Origin: Bradyrhizobium acaciae
GTDB taxonomy: Bacteria > Pseudomonadota > Alphaproteobacteria > Rhizobiales > Xanthobacteraceae
DNA length: 47,328 bases
Reading direction: 5' to 3'
Assembly: GCF_020889785.1 (NCBI RefSeq)
Contig: NZ_JACMYK010000048.1
Coordinates: 1-47,328 of the forward strand
The position numbers and the translations under genes are program-made. How positions within the stretch are numbered: the first letter of the stretch is position 1; the number at the start of each line of letters is the position of its first letter. Shown here one piece after another: positions 44,965 to 47,328 of the stretch. The notes below the pieces were generated by a model that saw nothing but the letters and a program-made list of their open reading frames with translations, was not told the DNA's origin and did not search any database.

Positions 44965-45726
44965 TCATTGCGGCTTCTGGTATTTCAGGACGAACTCGTC
45001 GATCGGCACCGGCGCCTTGAAGACGGGAATGTCCTTCGGGTCCTCCGCATGATGCAGGAAATCGCCCTCGGCGACCAGCTTGAAGCCGGCGGCCTCGATC
45101 TCCTGCTTCAGGGTGCTTTCCTCGATCCGGTGCAGCGTCTTGGCGACGTTGGTGCCGTCGCCGGCCTTGGCCGAGTGGTCCGCGATGATCAGGTAGCCGC
45201 CGGGCTTGAGCGCGGCGAACATCTTCTTGTTCATCGCGGCGCGATCGACCGGCAGATAGCTGATGTCGTGATAGAAAAAGAAGAAGGTGATCATGTCGAG
45301 GTTCTTGACCTCGGGCGGGATCGGGTCGTCATAGTCCCGCACCACGTGCACCACGTTCTTCATCGCGGGCGCCTTCGCCCGGTTGTCGAACTTGTCCTTG
45401 ACGAAGCGCTCGAGCACGGTAGCCGAGTCCTGCGCGTAGATCTTACCCGATGGGGCGACGGTGCGCGCCAGCAATTCGGTGCTGTAGCCGGCGCTGGCTG
45501 CCATGTCGAGGACGGTCATGCCCGGCTTGACGCCGGCGAAGGCCAGCATCTTGGCCGGCTGGCGGCGCTGGTCGACCTGGCGATCCGCATCGCTGCGATC
45601 GGGAGCGGCGACGATCGCCGCGTAGTCGGGACTGACGGCGTCATCTGCGCGGACAGCCGGCGCGGCGAGCAGCGTGGCGGTCGCGAGCGCAGTGCAGGCG
45701 ACCGCGCGAAGGATCAATCTGTTCAT
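44965..45726 (-). CDS. Class I methyltransferase-like protein with an export signal
   Basis: A 253-residue protein with a clear Sec leader (MNRLILRAVACTALATATLL, cleavage near AVRADD) followed by a Rossmann methyltransferase fold: motif I VLDMAASAGYSTELLAR, motif II region GKIYAQDS, motif IV-like MITFFFFYHDISYL and post-motif LKPGGYLIIADHS. Motif I has Ala where the usual VLDxGxGxG has its first Gly. S-adenosylmethionine is not expected in the periplasm, so either SAM is supplied, another ligand is bound, or the leader is an anchor. Such proteins recur in proteobacteria. It is divergent from the MFS gene and upstream of the AttH-type operon. Confidence 0.87.
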   Translation of the reverse strand: MNRLILRAVACTALATATLLAAPAVRADDAVSPDYAAIVAAPDRSDADRQVDQRRQPAKMLAFAGVKPGMTVLDMAASAGYSTELLARTVAPSGKIYAQDSATVLERFVKDKFDNRAKAPAMKNVVHVVRDYDDPIPPEVKNLDMITFFFFYHDISYLPVDRAAMNKKMFAALKPGGYLIIADHSAKAGDGTNVAKTLHRIEESTLKQEIEAAGFKLVAEGDFLHHAEDPKDIPVFKAPVPIDEFVLKYQKPQ

Positions 45727-45866
45727 GAAATAACCCCGGGCTTTTCGTTGGCCCCGAACATAGCAGGGCGGCCATGACAGTTCACCGCTTCAACTGGCGC
45801 GCCGACGCGATCGTGATCGGCCGTCAGCAGCGCGCGGGGAGCGCCGGGCCCCGAGGAAATGCGGTG

Positions 45867-45896
45867 TTGCGTTGCGCGCCGAGGCGTGGCTAGCAT
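45867..45896 (+). promoter_or_regulatory. Possible promoter of the MFS gene
   Basis: TTGCGT (45867-45872) and TAGCAT (45891-45896) are 18 bases apart, about 55 bases before the start codon at 45952. Match quality is modest. Confidence 0.3.
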
Positions 45897-45951
45897 CGCC
45901 TGACGGGGCCGAACTTACGAAGCCAAAAAACGAAACGACGGGGAGCCAGAC

Positions 45952-47265
45952 ATGACGACGCAACCGACGTCCAAGTGGACGTCAACGGGGACGCCCAAAG
46001 GCGCCTGGCAGATCACCTTCCTTCTCTTCCTATTCATGGTGGTGAACTTTGCGGACAAGATCGTGGTCGGTCTGGCCGGCGTCCCGATCAAGAAGGATCT
46101 GGGTCTCACGCCGGAGCAGTTCGGCACCCTCGGATCGTCGTTCTTCTATTTGTTCTCGATCTCGGCGATCGTGATCGGCTTCGTCGCCAACCGCGCGTCG
46201 ACGCGTTGGATTCTGCTGATCCTGGCGCTGATCTGGGCGGTGACGCAGTTTCCGATGGTCGGGACTGTCGACTTCACGACGCTGGTGATCTGTCGCATCA
46301 TCCTCGGCGCCGGCGAAGGACCGGCGGCGGCGGTTGCCATTCATGCGATCTACAAGTGGTTCCCCGACGAGAAGCGCACGCTGCCGACCGCGATCCTGTC
46401 GCAAGGCTCGGCGTTCGGCGTGATCCTGACGATGCCTGCGCTGGGCTGGGTCATCAACACTTATAGCTGGCATCTTGCCTTCGGTGTGCTTGGCATCGTC
46501 AGCCTGCTCTGGGCCGTCGCCTGGTTCGCGTTCGGCAAGGAAGGACCGCTGGCGTCGACGTCAGCGGTTGTCGCCGACGAGCAACGGGTCCCCTACTGGA
46601 GGCTCTTGACGTCGCGCACCTTCATCGGCTGCGTTGCCGCGACCTTCGGCGCCTATTGGGCGCTGTCGCTCGGGCTCACCTGGTTCACGTCGTTCATTAT
46701 CGAAGGGCTGGGCTACACCCAGAAGCAGGCCAATTTCATCTCGATCCTGCCGTGGGTCTTCGGCGCGGTTGTCGTGATCCTGTCCGGCTGGATCTCGCAG
46801 CTGATGCTGGCGCGCGGCTTCACCACGCGTGGCGCGCGCGGCGTTCTCGGTTCGGTGCCCTTGATCGTCGGCGGCTGCATTCTCGCCACGCTGCCCTACG
46901 TTCCGACCGGCTGGCTGATACCGCTGCTGGTGATCGGCTCCGGCCTGTGCGGCGCGATCTATGTAGTGTGCCCGGCGATGCTCGGCGAGTTTACGCCGGT
47001 GTCGCAGCGCGGCGCGATGATCGCGATCTATGGTGCGCTGTACACGTTGTCGGGCATTCTGGCGCCGCAGGTGATGGGCAATGTGATCCAGCACGCGACC
47101 ACGCCGATGGCCGGCTATATGAGCGGCTTCACCATCAACGCCGCGATCATGGCGGGATCGGGCGTGCTCGGCTTGCTGCTGCTGTGGCCGAACACCGAGC
47201 GTGCAAGGCTGGCCGGCACGTCACAGCCCGCGGGTGCGATCAAGGGCGCGATGTCGCCGACGTAG
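45952..47265 (+). CDS. MFS transporter (anion:cation symporter-like)
   Basis: A 437-residue membrane protein with twelve expected helices. Recognisable are VNFADKIVVGLAGVPIKKDL in helix 1, the loop 2-3 region GFVANRASTRWILLI, the helix 4 sequence RIILGAGEGPAAAVAIHAIY, and FPDEKRTLPTAILSQGSAFG, the pattern of the ACS family that carries organic anions such as hexuronates, phthalates or galactonate. The ATG follows GGGGAG eight bases upstream. It is monocistronic in the visible sequence, with a hairpin after the stop. The substrate is not predictable from neighbours. Confidence 0.92.
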   Translation: MTTQPTSKWTSTGTPKGAWQITFLLFLFMVVNFADKIVVGLAGVPIKKDLGLTPEQFGTLGSSFFYLFSISAIVIGFVANRASTRWILLILALIWAVTQFPMVGTVDFTTLVICRIILGAGEGPAAAVAIHAIYKWFPDEKRTLPTAILSQGSAFGVILTMPALGWVINTYSWHLAFGVLGIVSLLWAVAWFAFGKEGPLASTSAVVADEQRVPYWRLLTSRTFIGCVAATFGAYWALSLGLTWFTSFIIEGLGYTQKQANFISILPWVFGAVVVILSGWISQLMLARGFTTRGARGVLGSVPLIVGGCILATLPYVPTGWLIPLLVIGSGLCGAIYVVCPAMLGEFTPVSQRGAMIAIYGALYTLSGILAPQVMGNVIQHATTPMAGYMSGFTINAAIMAGSGVLGLLLLWPNTERARLAGTSQPAGAIKGAMSPT

Positions 47266-47293
47266 GGCGCCCCTTAGCAACTCGCTCCACTTT

Positions 47294-47316
47294 GCCTCTC
47301 CCACAAGGGGAGAGGC
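47294..47316 (+). terminator. Terminator-like hairpin after the MFS gene
   Basis: Perfect nine-base stem GCCTCTCCC / GGGAGAGGC with a five-base loop (ACAAG), 28 bases past the stop codon. There is no T-run after it, so it may instead be a 3' end protecting hairpin or part of a dispersed repeat. Confidence 0.5.
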
Positions 47317-47328
47317 GGCAGTGCCCGT

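Overview
The window looks like a chromosomal stretch of a Bradyrhizobium-like alphaproteobacterium. This is an inference from the uniformly GC-rich coding sequence, the many ABC importers and acyl-CoA enzymes, and the families of imperfect palindromic intergenic repeats (arms such as GTCATTCCGGGG, GTCGTCCC with GGGACCCATAACCACC, GTCATTGCGAGCGAAGC, and CTCGAAGGATGCACGGCC) of the kind common in Bradyrhizobium and Rhodopseudomonas. No rRNA, tRNA, CRISPR array, insertion sequence or prophage was found.

Layout. 1-11.5 kb (mostly +) is an acid-catabolism block: two acyl-CoA dehydrogenases (the first cut by the window edge, the second broken by a one-base frameshift), a GST, an AraC regulator, a divergent orphan ABC substrate-binding protein, a BKACE-family beta-keto acid cleavage enzyme, an acyl-CoA synthetase and the two subunits of a biotin-dependent acyl-CoA carboxylase. 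11.7-17.2 kb (-) is a complete Dpp/Opp-type importer (ATPase, ATPase, permease, permease, binding protein). 17.7-22.2 kb (-) holds a TauD-like dioxygenase, a DUF2270 membrane protein, a second acyl-CoA synthetase and an iron-containing alcohol dehydrogenase.

22.6-33.4 kb is the unusual part. On the minus strand a 2674-residue repeat protein (ten cadherin-like repeats, about five VCBS-like repeats, a beta-helix and a C-terminal HExxHxxGxxD zincin motif) is followed by three tandem paralogous phage tail-collar (MdpB-like) proteins and a GNAT acetyltransferase. A small DUF6916-type gene converges on the GNAT from the other strand. No phage genes lie nearby. The promoter region of the giant gene carries a TGTGA-N6-TCACA palindrome, and the collar operon is preceded by an array of TGCA-N5-TGCA motifs. 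This is the best candidate for an undescribed system, perhaps a surface or secreted fibre/adhesin module; its function cannot be read from sequence.

34.1-38.6 kb (+) is an RND efflux adaptor and pump. 38.9-40.1 kb (+) is another orphan branched-chain-type binding protein. 40.2-45.7 kb (-) holds a MAPEG protein and an AttH/CrtC-like lipocalin protein co-transcribed with an FtsX-type permease and its ATPase, preceded by a methyltransferase-like protein with a signal peptide. The window ends with an MFS transporter (+) and a terminator-like hairpin.
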